64,000 nucleotides of DNA from Bolinopsis microptera (GCF_026151205.1 NC_087080.1:3453096-3517095); one strand, 5' to 3'; counted from the first letter of the stretch, positions 48,501 through 50,310 are shown. The notes: generated by a model from the sequence alone, not told the origin. A program made the numbers and translations.

Positions 48501-49049
48501 TTGAAAAGGAACGGTTCCTGGATATTCACATCTACCTTACATCCGCTCTTTCGAAGAAAGACTTTAGGGCTGTCGGCCTACAGGTAATAGTTTAGAATTT
48601 AGATCTCTCTCAAGCTTTTATTTATCGGTAGGTCGCTCAGTATTGTTGCTATGACAATACTGAAACCTCATACCGTGCGTTGCTATGGAGATACTCAAAC
48701 CGTGCGTCCTTGACGACTTTAGATTTAATGAAAGGATTTGTGAGCCCAGAAAACGAATAATTGAATTACTACTGTAGATACCTGTGAGGGTGTGAGTTAT
48801 TAATAATGTTTCCAGTACGCCCTGCAACTAATGAGAGAAGGAAATCCTGAGGGACAGGACCACATTACCGGACTCAAAGCTCAGACCAACACGGGACGGC
48901 CCGACTGGGACGAAGTGTTCGACAAGATCGATGACCCGGAGAAACACAGGAAAGTCACCGTGTTCTTCTGTGGCTCCCCGGTTATCGAAGAAGTGCTGAA
49001 AGAGCAGTGCAACAAACGGAGGTACAGATTCAAGGCAGAGAAGTTTTGA
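15350..49049 (+). CDS. NOX5: NOX5-type calcium-activated NADPH oxidase, 22-exon gene (full span)
   Basis: The enzyme passes electrons from NADPH through FAD and two hemes across the membrane to oxygen, giving superoxide; calcium binding by N-terminal EF-hands activates it. Joined exons give about 1061 residues. Order: basic N-terminus (1-70), EF-hand modules (71-382; canonical loops at 132-143, 199-210, 270-281, 315-326 and 357-368), ferric-reductase core with heme pairs H495/H509 and H585/H599, FAD motif HPFTISS (677-683), NADPH motifs DGPYGT (775-780), AGIGVTP (796-802) and CGSP (1036-1039), and a final Phe. Human NOX5 is roughly 720-765 residues with four EF-hands, so the N-terminus and a linker before the last NADPH segment are expanded here. 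The start is supported by an in-frame TAA seven codons before the ATG. All junctions are GT-AG and phase-consistent. Introns 3, 5, 8 and 13 hold nested genes or transposons. Confidence 0.96.
15561..18463 (+). other. NOX5 intron 1, with short tandem repeats
   Basis: Holds a 10/11-bp TTACTTTAGG array (16134-16232), a roughly 35-bp repeat with GTAACTATGGTAACACGTGA (about 17943-18062, 3 full copies plus remnants) and a 60-bp direct duplication with CAGTTTCTAGACATTACCAT (about 18204-18335). No nested gene is seen. Confidence 0.7.
18191..18340. repeat. Direct duplication in intron 1
   Basis: The block ACTACAGACAGAAACAG...CAGTTTCTAGACATTACCAT TACCTACAGAGTTTCTAACT occurs twice in tandem, the second copy with a small insertion (TGATACAA). 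Non-coding. Confidence 0.8.
18464..18615 (+). CDS. NOX5: NOX5 exon 2: degenerate EF-hand, module 1 first half
   Basis: Acceptor TTTCAG. Encodes ERQKVLEDKKRETKAWFETY, then LEITKKDFLKLLHNKD. It aligns by eye with human NOX5 EF1, which also has a degenerate loop. Donor GAT|GTGAGT, phase 0. Confidence 0.95.
18788..18882 (+). CDS. NOX5: NOX5 exon 3: canonical EF-hand, module 1 second half
   Basis: Encodes EFAEHSFRLFDSDDSGDVSI and on. The loop D-S-D-D-S-G-D-V-S-I-Q-E has all calcium-ligating positions. It is the counterpart of human EF2 (FFALFDSDRSGTITLQE). Ends in phase 2 at GA|GTAAGT, followed by an 11-kb intron. Confidence 0.97.
18883..20240 (+). other. Left part of NOX5 intron 3, nothing recognised
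   Basis: AT-rich intron sequence. Small ACAATGTACAATGT reiteration near 19318-19352. No exon or element could be supported before the minisatellite. Confidence 0.5.
20246..21022. repeat. 37-bp minisatellite, 21 copies
   Basis: Unit CTGTCATACCCGAACAGAAA plus GAAAACTGCTCGTAGAG; 777 bp equals 21 x 37. Copies differ by scattered changes (C to T in CTGTC, GCG for CCG, AAATAAAA). Because 37 is not a multiple of 3, three units give a 111-bp period that stays open on the minus strand and yields long spurious repeat ORFs. No spacers, so not CRISPR. Confidence 0.97.
21205..23690 (+). repeat. Left arm of inverted glycosyltransferase duplication
   Basis: Similarity to the reverse complement of the right arm runs from 5-prime flank (GGTGTGGCAACCCTGAAGGAGG, near 21219), through the gene, to 3-prime flank words CTTGTCGGCATTTCCATATAAC, AAAAACTGTTACC and GCAAGCAAAATTATACTCC-like sequence ending near 23685. 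Confidence 0.85.
21392..23158 (+). CDS. Type II membrane glycosyltransferase, GT12-like, copy 1
   Basis: Intronless 588-residue protein. Start chosen at MERGCHNLSSKLG because the inverted copy begins there; the frame is open 30 codons further upstream. Order: short cytoplasmic tail, membrane anchor (about 13-33, LGYILIVTYLSFLVFLFCQS), Ser/Thr-rich stem (35-135, with a poly-Thr run), a cysteine-bearing segment resembling a ricin-B/beta-trefoil lectin fold (about 140-260), then a GT-A catalytic domain (about 315-545). Catalytic-domain signs are VVVKTARRPLL, VIDDGP, LGISEGR, VTTKYFVNMDDDN (DXD metal and nucleotide-sugar site), LVGGRTD and EHQDIFLRL. The pattern best fits beta-1,4-N-acetylgalactosaminyltransferase-like GT12 enzymes of the Golgi; exact donor and acceptor are unknown. 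It lies within NOX5 intron 3 on the same strand. Confidence 0.85.
   Translation: MERGCHNLSSKLGYILIVTYLSFLVFLFCQSLIQRDKGAHVSLSTDVDSVRAVSDLQSHQLRSLGGSEGSNSSAGVTENALKEVSNNSAAAEIRKQHEFKATTTTTTSQTDTTIASSTATTSKTVSPSDKIKQSASFSHKLKYRLQFPDKGLCVGISKLKTLTLSFCNPVKQQAFYHINGFLRSVEFSLCVGLAGFNNSTSGDSLTLLDCTQAISLNLEKGRLIYRDDQADGRGVLCIAPEGGGGIWLGKKIVLTKKCKKDASQIDLLEESAFLRDRAALLMPSGDKSCDSPSNNRPPMAKLLPEIQVERCKMLSECVTVVVKTARRPLLVIRLAESIKTVLNQDLPMIVIDDGPNPHPSDIVAKIARFPNINYVITESRDLGISEGRMIGVNMVTTKYFVNMDDDNVVTESWDAAKMVELLDTTDLSLVGGRTDSMDWPGFMEFGCDESKPTLNHYSRSCRIANQSLPFFSDCLRCDLTSNSFMAKTKDILEVGGWSKELKVHEHQDIFLRLKAASKKVVWCPKFHVLNLHINNDDTTVIDNAYEKLRYGREWQMKKVFENHWNVKYYKLFTGSMEEWPNTWENDKY
23853..23995 (+). repeat. tRNA-derived SINE
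   Basis: GGGGCTAGGTGGCCTAGTGG TTAGAGCATCC looks like a tRNA D-arm and A box, CCTTCTCCGCAGAAGG like an anticodon arm, and GTGTTCAAACCCCAG like a B box. It runs on without a tRNA 3-prime end into a tail (GGGTATACCTGATAAAAGTGC, CATACTGTACATAGTACTAT), which fits a SINE rather than a functional tRNA. Confidence 0.7.
24069..24172 (+). repeat. Repeat shared with 56742-56825
   Basis: GGTTTTTGCGGAAAGTCGCG, then AAGTTGATGCCGTGGTGTCA, GTAAAATGGCACRGA and ATCGTCTCGCTTTATATA, is nearly identical to the sequence at the right edge of the repeat complex near 56.7 kb. Family unknown. Confidence 0.8.
24446..24800. repeat. Poly-G tract and dispersed repeat, copy 1
   Basis: A run of about 24 G followed by T8. 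Then GGTCCCGGACCCCAA, CATATTTGGTCCAAATTA, ACCCAGATTTAAGGTGCTC and TACTGTACTTG, a word order that recurs near 61572-61760 (GGACCCCAAACTT, TTTTTGGTCCAATTATG, ACCCAGATTTTAGGCTC, TACTGTACTTG, poly-G). Confidence 0.6.
25097..26101 (+). mobile_element. hAT-like transposon remnant at the palindrome centre
   Basis: Left end TAGGGTTTGCAACCGATATA ATCGGCGATAA and right end TTATCGCCGATATTTATCG...GTGCCCAC are imperfect inverted relatives, and outside sequence matches at 6 of 8 positions (CAGTGCAC and AATTGCAC). ATCGG-rich ends are typical of hAT elements. The interior encodes a BED finger. Boundaries are approximate. Confidence 0.5.
25611..25826 (+). pseudogene. Truncated hAT transposase, BED zinc finger only
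   Basis: ATG at 25611 gives about 71 residues: MATKEIWKQFKKEGDNVTCI, then HCEKSFQGTTAKRSYTSLWY and HLRVKHA. W-x-F, C-x2-C and H-x4-H (HLRVKH) with correct spacing define a BED DNA-binding finger as found at the N-terminus of hAT transposases. The frame stops soon after in a Thr/Ser/Pro-rich piece and no catalytic RNase-H-like domain follows, so it is a truncated copy (or one exon of a longer gene). Confidence 0.7.
26275..26340 (-). repeat. Detached fragment of glycosyltransferase 5-prime flank
   Basis: CCCTTCATTTCACTTGCTAC...CTCCATTATCTCCACATAGTTAAC is the reverse complement of 21256-21298, upstream of copy 1. Here it directly adjoins sequence matching the 3-prime flank, as expected at a junction of head-to-tail units. 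Confidence 0.7.
26452..27031 (+). mobile_element. Retroposed insertion with A10 tail inside right palindrome arm
   Basis: The left arm is continuous across the matching point (GACAAGAATGTTGTCAGG ACTAAAACTG when reversed), while the right arm has about 580 extra bases ending in AAAAAAAAAA (27022-27031). A 3-prime A tail marks retroposition. The insert has no recognisable protein; it could be a SINE, a LINE end or a processed RNA. Confidence 0.6.
27454..29220 (-). CDS. Type II membrane glycosyltransferase, GT12-like, copy 2
   Basis: Intact intronless 588-residue paralogue of the gene at 21392, in inverted orientation. It has the same anchor, Thr-rich stem, trefoil-like region and catalytic motifs (VIDDGP, LGISEGR, VNMDDDN, LVGGRTD, EHQDIFLRL). 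Differences are scattered substitutions and three compensating codon-sized indels (in the Thr run, near KYRLQF and at SALCVG), so both copies keep the same length. The C-terminal 40 residues differ most (for example KAYKKLRYNRSRQ against NAYEKLRYGREWQ). Preserved frame and active-site residues imply that both are, or recently were, functional. Acts presumably in the Golgi; lies antisense to NOX5 inside its intron 3. Confidence 0.85.
   Translation of the reverse strand: MERGCHNLSSKLGYILIVTSLSFFLFLFCQSLIQRDEGAHVSLSTDVDSVREVSEQQSHQLRSLGGSEGSNSSAGVIENALKAVSNNPAAAVIMKQHEFKATTTTTTNSQTDTTIANTTATTSKTVSPSDKVKQSASFSQKYRLQFSHEGLCVGISKLKRLTLSFCNPVKQQAFYHINGFLRSVEFSALCVGLAGFNNSTSGDSLTLLDCTQAISLNLEKGRLIYRDDQADGRGVLCIAPEGGRGTRLGSEIVLTKKCKKDASQIDLLEESAFLRDRAALLMLSEDKSCDSPSNNRPPMAKLLPEIQVERCKILSECVTVVVKTARRPLLVLRLAESIKTVLNQDLPMIVIDDGPNPHPSDIVAKIAQFPNINYVITESKDLGISEGRMIGVNMVTTKYFVNMDDDNVATESWDAAKMVELLDTTDLSLVGGRTDSMDWPGFMEFGCDESKPTLKHYWRSCRIANQSLPFFPDCLRCDLTSNSFMAKTKDILEVGGWSKELKVNEHQDIFLRLKAASKKVVWCPKFHVLNLHINNDDTTVIDKAYKKLRYNRSRQMKKVFTNHWNVEDYKLIRGSKKKWPNTWENDKY
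29270..30090 (-). pseudogene. Shuffled glycosyltransferase fragments
   Basis: Pieces homologous to the two full genes: anchor and tail (29440-29535, with CAAATCCCATCAGTTGCGTTC-type words reversed), start-codon region (29695-29765, here with GCATCTGCGTTCCAT) and a second copy of the leader TTTTATTGTTCAAATAAGTG (about 29820, first copy at 29295). An internal piece (29985-30090) with GGTGGTCGGTTATTGGATGG matches codons around 280-310. None forms an intact gene. Confidence 0.75.
30238..30346 (+). CDS. NOX5: NOX5 exon 4: degenerate EF-hand, module 2 first half
   Basis: Acceptor TTTTCAG, phase 2 in, phase 0 out (ACT|GTAAGT). Encodes TGEANKKTIKWFVNRLEKFT, then NGDVTKEIFKKAINQT. Same design as exon 2: amphipathic helix with an aromatic, then a short degenerate loop ending (V/I)T-K-x-x-F. 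Confidence 0.93.
30577..30668 (+). CDS. NOX5: NOX5 exon 5: canonical EF-hand, module 2 second half
   Basis: Encodes FLSKLFELMDFDSGGTVTLE, then EFKRSVDRLL. The loop D-F-D-S-G-G-T-V-T-L-E-E is canonical. Acceptor TTTCAG, donor AT|GTGAGT, phase 0 in and 2 out, identical to exon 3. Confidence 0.95.
30958..31100. repeat. 70-bp tandem duplication in intron 5
   Basis: TTTGTGTCCCCAGGGACTGC CTGGGGTTCACGCACTTATA followed by AAGTTATAAGTTC and AACCCCAGAGTTC occurs at 30961 and again at 31031. Confidence 0.95.
31100..32430 (+). other. Middle of NOX5 intron 5, nothing recognised
   Basis: A short plus-strand frame (31112-31276, with FTRTEVFIKYYPKKFPVNIL) could be a remnant of a repeat ORF but matches nothing I recognise. 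The rest is featureless. Confidence 0.4.
32441..32596. repeat. Perfect hexamer array (CAGGGT)26
   Basis: 156 bp, exactly 26 uninterrupted copies of CAGGGT, equivalent to TCAGGG on this strand, one base from the animal telomere hexamer TTAGGG. The apparent Thr-Leu repeat ORF on the minus strand is the array itself. Confidence 0.98.
32939..33339. repeat. (TTCG)n microsatellite, about 400 bp, next to exon 6 acceptor
   Basis: Nearly pure TTCG with a few TTTCG or TTTG interruptions that shift register. It gives long spurious ORFs in all frames (FVRS on plus, NERT on minus). It ends about 40 bp before the exon 6 acceptor at 33378-33379. Confidence 0.98.
33380..33494 (+). CDS. NOX5: NOX5 exon 6: degenerate EF-hand, module 3 first half
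   Basis: Acceptor TTGCAG, phase 2 in, phase 0 out (CAA|GTAAGA). Encodes MMGSDEKILAYLENMFHQHA, then KDPENITYEEFKKVIYNKQ. Same layout and phases as exon 4. The internal ATG at 33381 is a splice-junction Met in this model, but could start a shorter isoform. Confidence 0.94.
33654..33831 (+). CDS. NOX5: NOX5 exon 7: two EF-hand starts (module 3 second half plus EF3)
   Basis: Encodes EYFTKKMFSICDKDRSNSIS with loop D-K-D-R-S-N-S-I-S-L-Q-E (Asn at the usual Gly position), then a linker and KLHFLFRIYDDD, the entering helix of the next hand. Corresponds to the end of human EF2 through the start of EF3. Donor G|GTTCGT, phase 1. Confidence 0.95.
34021..34089 (+). CDS. NOX5: NOX5 exon 8: completes EF3 equivalent
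   Basis: Encodes SGEIDRREMRECIEICTKES after a split Asp codon, finishing the loop D-D-D-D-S-G-E-I-D-R-R-E. Matches human GSGSIDPDELRTVLQSCLRE by eye. Acceptor TTTTAG, donor G|GTAAGA, followed by an 8.9-kb intron holding a LINE and a hAT element. Confidence 0.96.
34260..34786 (+). pseudogene. LINE ORF1 N-terminal region, broken
   Basis: An ATG at 34260 opens a short frame. A second frame, open from 34329 (after a TGA) to TAA at 34787-34789, reads SAIKDALREVSPEITP ... FNGLRIVYSFDRTSRM ... LVTLFPE. The same frame continues past the TAA into the main ORF1. The simplest reading is one ORF1 that has acquired a frameshift near 34325 and one stop, but a separate upstream ORF cannot be excluded. Confidence 0.45.
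34790..37789 (+). CDS. LINE ORF1: coiled coil plus SGNH/esterase-like domain
   Basis: Open frame of about 1000 codons. No ATG occurs in it before 35672, so it probably began upstream of the stop at 34787. Order: Glu/Pro/Thr-rich segment, Lys-rich segment (SKKKRQQAKKKKKKSQRSS), a short Cys pair (CSNCSEL), a long coiled coil (about 36220-36770), a basic Asn/Arg-rich linker, then a C-terminal SGNH-hydrolase-like domain (about 37190-37700) with VLLIHDSNF (GDS block, here HDS), YVHLGINDL (block with Gly and Asn) and TGFTLNDRGEKML. ORF1 proteins with esterase domains occur in CR1/L2-type elements. It overlaps ORF2 by eight bases. Nested in NOX5 intron 8, sense orientation. Confidence 0.8.
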   Translation, partial: TKHLHCYFPPETKRGDSGDEQVLIIPYVEDVPEVRDDSATSLTTKSQLNISDIEPPTPDITPPVSTTETSASLLITTIETFELKKNEGGDENVVEASDEPETLQATESQPDETEPPAADVTTPASAKETAVSLPAFTKETAHHISNSPPPPDPCFTASALDTSASPKERQTQNLESTDQPPVAGKKTTHPAKVTPGTSDSKEGKSVNGDPNPNTDVSITFKYITLDLLQRAASSYKKSTLTSLITSLGIKSSSNVSNNKRILCDLLKECESIGSKDTVSLVTHLINKLEDNIIRMELLANHLPLSISAQERKRALVSFCKTQSRDVKDVVKLVFDNPGKKVFGDTRHNNASQLQVTTSPGGQPSGSPCLRNVKDFITPEAPHTGSTETKFDFPSVQSHSKKKRQQAKKKKKKSQRSSCGVPYANSQPTAHDIIEPGGQPTESIVEKDVPSDLYPPQKDRLAKTECSNCSELRTAVTVLQESICTIKEEMLQQKALSDLIVSSPTISDKNMDCIVKSKVSPLEDKVRQLRVDLNLLRDAVDEQNRTLEIIANREIQSLQEVRAEVADSVKTFEKASSTSKRRFEDLELEQDKLKKALRSTVSSAKNETIASIDSLRNEFNNAFQSLDTVSSSNRTRIEALETNHENVAIVLANDVQPVVTHISKPDTATRDVQSNGPNATGTPTWASISAANSGNPFTKADKRNNKNHRERKPSQSERLQNGSRGNKRTNSPTVGGRDGSQNGGRMTTVQNEQAQEERPDNSLNDSRMPHRRENHVPSSTSQSREVGPGTGTGTRNSHIYRRHTVLLIHDSNFDKFNPRSFSSQFNVHQFGASSLENLAKKRKQLNEKLNKLRPDCIYVHLGINDLTKRKCIPSGAIHELAEYLLETCKAQICFSLFIPTSNDKKMNERIKAVNNEIKSNVSWFHRQSETARSRIFTFANDLVGNQNIYSINTGFTLNDRGEKMLYVSLREGLKKTMRIPHQSHDGNPRQKRSSNRFKDE
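37782..41234 (+). CDS. LINE ORF2: APE endonuclease and reverse transcriptase
   Basis: 1150 residues from the ATG that overlaps the ORF1 stop (ATGAGTAA). The frame is open upstream within ORF1, but this ATG is the natural start. The endonuclease (about 10-295) shows LMSWNIN, ICLQETK, LGDMNARTG, VDYICVS and YSDHRPI, the APE-type catalytic set. The reverse transcriptase (about 540-800) shows TTPLHKKGD, NYRAITV, CFVDYRKAFDTV, GTEQGHPMSPELF and WADDLIL (the A-x-D-D catalytic site). A C-terminal Cys/His motif (CRFCCDKDH, EDEEHCL) follows. Together with the ORF1 esterase this fits the CR1/L2/jockey-like group; the clade is not certain. The frame is intact, so the copy is young, though ORF1 appears damaged. 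Confidence 0.93.
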   Translation: MSKNRDTRNCLRLMSWNINHQRDKFEGIKFEIDEVQKLLNSHDVICLQETKGQVSLRDFKCFNANRTGTNSGGVCTAIHKHLAAGAVRVHVPDCDDILIVKLRAKYFNLDKDLNLINVYDSPAHGSYKKRIRSNTEEYITTCEQLEECLSRIPDTEDAAILGDMNARTGTLKDFLIPCESRNIHVDLDPPQFITALTPRNNQDRTLNSNGKPFIELLQTAGMIILNGRTIGDIFGSHTCIQRHGASTVDYICVSRDIHHRVRFFHVGDITPYSDHRPISTALTTNHGVNLLDDNLYKERERKLAPVPKPFKWTRDTSTGLGTSEKFKSAQNDAQFMQKVESLLANDITCPEDIRKYNDSVITTYINLASQVTTQKSGRLHTNKNKWFDWDCRKAKRQVCKIERVKNNPYIDPMLVEPTRAKFYLRKKEYRAQVRSKKGAYLFQLNEKINNGNDINWSALKDLSSSCRDPETFDLYDLFAFHKFFNDLYNQKCKDPSHRELQAHNASNDGSSHPDLPTEVENLNMEFTLQELEKVINKLKNNKSVSLDLISNEMLKNSKLCLRKVLLKLFNGCLEQGTYPWNCSITTPLHKKGDKQNPDNYRAITVGSCLGKLFASLLLERLIDFRKVICPDFPHQLGFRAGAQCSDHILTITTIIEKYTKKLKKRVFACFVDYRKAFDTVCREALMYKLNHLGIGGNFFACLKNMYSNSVTRIKLIQKLSETIDVTIGTEQGHPMSPELFKIYIYDLSIYLAALEDLSVPELNGFPVNHLLWADDLILLALDHQSLQKELDCLNEFASKWELSINIDKTKIMVFNSSSRVLNCSYGFKLGQLDISPTRSYCYLGIQLSLNGSFKCAMNELRKKALRAFFSIKRMVDTRALTTKTMLKLIDCLVKPVATYACQIWLPSTHLMKEMAREPSQRHNLSKVAAKDSLETTHLKMLKWVLGVHKKTNNNFCYGDTGRMPWALSVLPQCLRYFGRLSRASSEMNSVNFLVSQAFQEQENLNLSWYEKLSSVAHYETKAAHGTMRDVFISDWRVDLGSQTKMQFYNQIKEEFGEEQYLNLKSRQFRTNTAKIRSSSHDLMIERGRYTKEAGVWPRACRFCCDKDHVLGFEYLPFFEGTIIEDEEHCLTDLLSQMTSKGFYFSGTTKT
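41235..41749 (+). other. LINE 3-prime region and adjoining intron sequence
   Basis: Non-coding sequence after ORF2 with a T15 run at 41664-41679. No poly-A tail or short tandem tail marks the element end, so the LINE boundary is not fixed. Confidence 0.4.
41758..42861. mobile_element. Non-autonomous hAT element with perfect 8-bp target duplication
   Basis: GTTTAATT at 41750-41757 is repeated exactly at 42862-42869. The element starts TAGGCTATCC and ends GGATAGCCTA, perfect 10-bp inverted termini. ATTATCGG and TTTATCTAGATAAA motifs lie in inverted arrangement near both ends. It is 1104 bp with no transposase; the middle holds a 57-bp tandem repeat. Inserted in NOX5 intron 8, its right end 89 bp upstream of exon 9. 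Confidence 0.9.
41970..42335. repeat. 57-bp tandem repeat, about 6 copies, frame-preserving
   Basis: Unit approximates TTCTCTTCAAAACAGTAGAC CACTGGTTTCCTTCTCCTGA GAACAGTAACGCAATAG, 57 bp, a multiple of 3. Both strands stay open throughout: plus 41958-42341 (127 residues, repeat FKTVDHWFPSPENSNALVL) and minus 41975-42301. Differences between units are mostly single substitutions. Confidence 0.9.
42885..42930. promoter_or_regulatory. Reiterated ATCACGTGATGACGTCAT motifs before exon 9
   Basis: TATCACGTGATGACGTCA occurs twice in tandem and is followed by TATCACGTGG. It combines an E-box palindrome (CACGTG) with a CRE palindrome (TGACGTCA). It ends some 20 bp before the exon 9 acceptor. Related words occur near 34310, 50090 and 63465, so this may be repeat-derived rather than regulatory. 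Confidence 0.4.
42951..43077 (+). CDS. NOX5: NOX5 exon 9: last EF-hand (EF4 equivalent)
   Basis: Encodes DLKDVQALADTLFDKADADK, then SGAISFDEFYNILKPFTNNL. Loop D-A-D-K-S-G-A-I-S-F-D-E is canonical and matches human ADADGNGAITFEEL. Acceptor TTCAG, donor AA|GTACAT, phase 2. Confidence 0.96.
43235..43411 (+). CDS. NOX5: NOX5 exon 10: linker and first transmembrane helix
   Basis: Encodes PKGWVLPEKPKKYSDKVKDF, a basic linker, then a hydrophobic helix (VLISNISVLILLYIIVFAVG). Acceptor CCTCAG, donor TC|GTAAGT. Confidence 0.95.
43571..43872 (+). CDS. NOX5: NOX5 exon 11: transmembrane helices 2-3, first heme ligand pair
   Basis: Encodes YPALMIAKGAGKCLNLTTTL, then FVSMCRWVLTSIR and DIHKLLGYVYVTFALIHTAA. 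H495 and H509 are spaced H-X13-H, the heme-binding pattern of the NOX/FRE family. Human counterpart: VMVAKGCGQCLNFDCS and FHQLMGYVVVGLSLVHTVAH. Confidence 0.98.
44102..44211 (+). CDS. NOX5: NOX5 exon 12: transmembrane helix 4
   Basis: Encodes AGGYFGGSYISGVFLDIVLC, then VMIPFAQSCVRRSGKFS. Matches human GVALLLLLLLMFICSSSCIR RSGHF. The VRRSG signature follows the helix. Donor TCG|GTAAGA, phase 0. Confidence 0.96.
44387..44501. repeat. (AAAC)n microsatellite before exon 13
   Basis: About 28 copies of the tetramer, ending about 50 bp upstream of the exon 13 acceptor. Apparent ORFs here (TNKQ on plus, CLFV on minus) are repeat artefacts. Confidence 0.97.
44553..44747 (+). CDS. NOX5: NOX5 exon 13: helices 5-6, second heme ligand pair
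   Basis: Encodes QFYWVHFFSYWLLAIGVILH, then CQNAWKWIFLPLFVYAMEKI and a basic tail ending VLPSN. H585 and H599 form the second H-X13-H pair. Human: FYWTHLSYLLVWLLLIFHGP NFWKWLLVPG. Donor AAC|GTGAGT. Confidence 0.98.
44800..45870 (+). mobile_element. 5-prime truncated LINE, 3-prime end, in NOX5 intron 13
   Basis: Coding frame from about 44850 (GILYKLKGSVPNKALKLIYN) through SFVQSHLYYCCTVWGTRSLN to a TAA at 45486; non-coding tail to 45867, ending in a tandem TCAA run (CTCAATCAATCAATCAG). The peptide is the thumb and C-terminal part that follows the reverse transcriptase in CR1/RTE-like elements. Tetramer tails replace poly-A in such families. Different family from the LINE in intron 8. Confidence 0.8.
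44902..45486 (+). pseudogene. LINE reverse transcriptase C-terminal fragment
   Basis: 194 residues of open frame, no catalytic palm motifs, from IYNSFVQSHLYYC to DWNNSNFVLLEI. Truncated at the 5-prime end, as usual for target-primed insertions. The fragment has no internal stop, so the insertion is probably not old. Confidence 0.75.
46009..46163 (+). CDS. NOX5: NOX5 exon 14: FAD-binding lobe
   Basis: Encodes VVELHISRPPTFNFHSGSYA, then FLTIPLITGYEKHPFTISSS. HPFTISS is the FAD-contacting motif (human WHPFTISSAPE). Acceptor TTTAG, donor AA|GTAAGT, phase 2. Confidence 0.97.
46349..46549 (+). CDS. NOX5: NOX5 exon 15: charged insert between FAD and NADPH lobes
   Basis: Encodes MMRGWTKKLYEELATDQEYK and a long Lys/Glu-rich helix-like stretch to YAYLKNFG. 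It sits where human NOX5 has its regulatory, phosphorylated insert (GQWTNRLYESF onward). The GWT-K-L-Y start is conserved and the rest is divergent. Confidence 0.93.
46767..46873 (+). CDS. NOX5: NOX5 exon 16: NADPH-binding, first segment
   Basis: Encodes RLQKRDLECYIDGPYGTPAT, then EIFESEHAVLVAAGI. DGPYGTP and HAVLVAAGIG are classic NADPH-binding segments (human YIDGPYGTPTRRIFASEHAV). Human has GAGIG; here the first Gly is Ala. Confidence 0.98.
47024..47145 (+). CDS. NOX5: NOX5 exon 17: NADPH-binding, second segment
   Basis: Encodes GVTPFASILQTIVDKYNQSG, then CFCSRCNHWNDHGTFNIKIK. Completes AGIGVTPFASIL. A Cys cluster (CFCSRC) with HW parallels human CPSCQHSW. Acceptor TTTCAG, donor AAG|GTAAGT. 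Confidence 0.97.
47537..47723 (+). CDS. NOX5: NOX5 exon 18: NADPH-binding, third segment and linker start
   Basis: Encodes LDFVWITRDQKSLQWFLELL (human VDFIWINRDQRSFEWFVSLL), then a polar linker KRLEEVMDRFNEHNPDHTAQ and SRTPAIKVIKDSSK. Ends in phase 1 at A|GTGAGT. The linker is longer than in human NOX5. Confidence 0.96.
47855..47926 (+). CDS. NOX5: NOX5 exon 19: 72-bp symmetric poly-Thr cassette
   Basis: Encodes QLDVKP, a run of 13 Thr, then IID. It enters and leaves in phase 1, so inclusion or skipping keeps the frame. Acceptor TACAG, donor G|GTACAT. No counterpart in human NOX5 as I know it. Confidence 0.8.
48191..48253 (+). CDS. NOX5: NOX5 exon 20: 63-bp symmetric cassette
   Basis: Encodes ENGIELQELDVSVDKTEIGQ N. 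Acidic, no domain. Phase 1 in and out, length a multiple of 3. Acceptor TTTCAG, donor G|GTCAGT. Confidence 0.8.
48471..48583 (+). CDS. NOX5: NOX5 exon 21: return to conserved NADPH lobe
   Basis: Encodes GNENGSTPKKVEKERFLDIH, then IYLTSALSKKDFRAVGLQ. FLDIHIYLTSAL matches human FLELHMYMTSAL. Acceptor TTCAG, donor CAG|GTAATA, phase 0. Confidence 0.96.
48816..49049 (+). CDS. NOX5: NOX5 exon 22: C-terminal exon
   Basis: Encodes YALQLMREGNPEGQDHITGL, then TNTGRPDWDEVFDKI and VTVFFCGSPVIEEVLKEQCN, ending RFKAEKF and TGA. GRPDW and CGSP contact the nicotinamide side of NADPH; the final aromatic Phe is conserved in NOX enzymes. Confidence 0.98.
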   Translation, partial: YALQLMREGNPEGQDHITGLKAQTNTGRPDWDEVFDKIDDPEKHRKVTVFFCGSPVIEEVLKEQCNKRRYRFKAEKF

Positions 49050-50055
49050 GGAGTGTGTGTGTGTGTGTGAACTTTGTTTTAAGTGACGACCTTGACGGTT
49101 CAGCGGTAGATATATCAGAGAAGAGAGTTAGTTGTGACAGCACGCGGGGTTGTGTGACGTCACGTGAGAGTGTGTGACGTCACGTGAGATGCAGCACGCG
49201 GGGTTGTGTGATTGATGTGTCGTTATGGTTGACGGGATGTTTTTGGCGGCAGGAGATTGAAGGTATTATATAGAAAACGAATCGAAAGAGATGAGATGGA
49301 CGTTACGTATTTGTGATGAAACAATATTTGTAACAAATTTGAATCTCTTTACGTAGATGCAGTGACGCTTTTATTTTTTATAGATTTTACTTTAGCTGAC
49401 TTAGATCGTGTTTGATTTTAAGATTTTATCTAGAATTTTTAATTTTGTTAACGTTTAATCTTTTAACTTTTAGTTCAATTTACTGACAGCATTGACTATT
49501 CAGTACTCGTGACCTTGAGGAATTTACGAAGCATTGATTTGTTGCGGAGTAAATCCATTACTGTAAAGTGTATATCGCATTATTTAAAATTTATCTATTT
49601 CAATTCTGTTTGCGATTGCAATATATTTGAGAGTAAATCTATTTCAGTTTCAGATTTCTTAATGTTAATTGATATTTGAAACATTTCGAGCTACTGATAT
49701 ACAATTTCAATATACTTCGAATTTACTTGGATGACTTGTCGATGATGTCTTTGCTCATATGTATATCATTATCATTGTGAATACATTACCATAATATGTG
49801 GTAATGACCATAGCTTTACTAAACGATGATTAATATTCATTGGTATAGTATTAGTAGAAACATTGTTATATAAATGAAAATATCTGAACAAATTTCAATA
49901 GTGTAATAACATTGTTTACCTTAGAGTTTGACGGATTAAAGATATTAATTGATTATTAGCATCAATAATCAATCATTTTTCATAATCATGGTTCTTCATA
50001 ATCGTATTAGTAACCCAATCCTTAACAATAACAAAAGCATATGCTGAAACCCTAC
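49050..50055 (+). other. NOX5 3-prime UTR and downstream sequence
   Basis: A GT run (49057-49070) follows the stop. Then come two copies of GTGTGACGTCACGTGAGA and two of GCACGCGGGGTTGTGTGA (49138-49212). No AATAAA is seen; ATTAAA near 49936 is the nearest poly-A signal variant. No further gene is recognised. Confidence 0.4.
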
Positions 50056-50059
50056 CCCT

Positions 50060-50310
50060 AACGAGAAATAAGACTAACTTCCTTATGAGGTCATATCACG
50101 TGATCGAGACAGTTTTTCGCCAATATATCGTCAGGCCGGGAGCATTTTAACCCTATGTCATGGGGGGGGGGGGGGGGGGGCGGGGGTGATTCGGAATCAG
50201 CGTCCGAAAATATGAAATACATCGATGGAAGTTGGTTTCAACTGTCGGAGGCCCTTTTAGAACAATCTCAAAGATCGACTGTAGAATGATTTAGCACGGT
50301 AGCACCCTCG
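50060..50310 (+). repeat. Dispersed repeat family, copy B, with poly-G insertion
   Basis: Closely parallels 63430-63640: GTCATATCACGTGATCGAG, CAATATATCGTC, GGGAGCATTTTAACCCTATG TC, ATTCGGAATCAGCGTCCG, TTTCAACTGTC, GGCCCTTTTAGAA and TGATTTAGCAC. A run of about 18 G plus CGGGGG lies at 50162-50187. Confidence 0.85.
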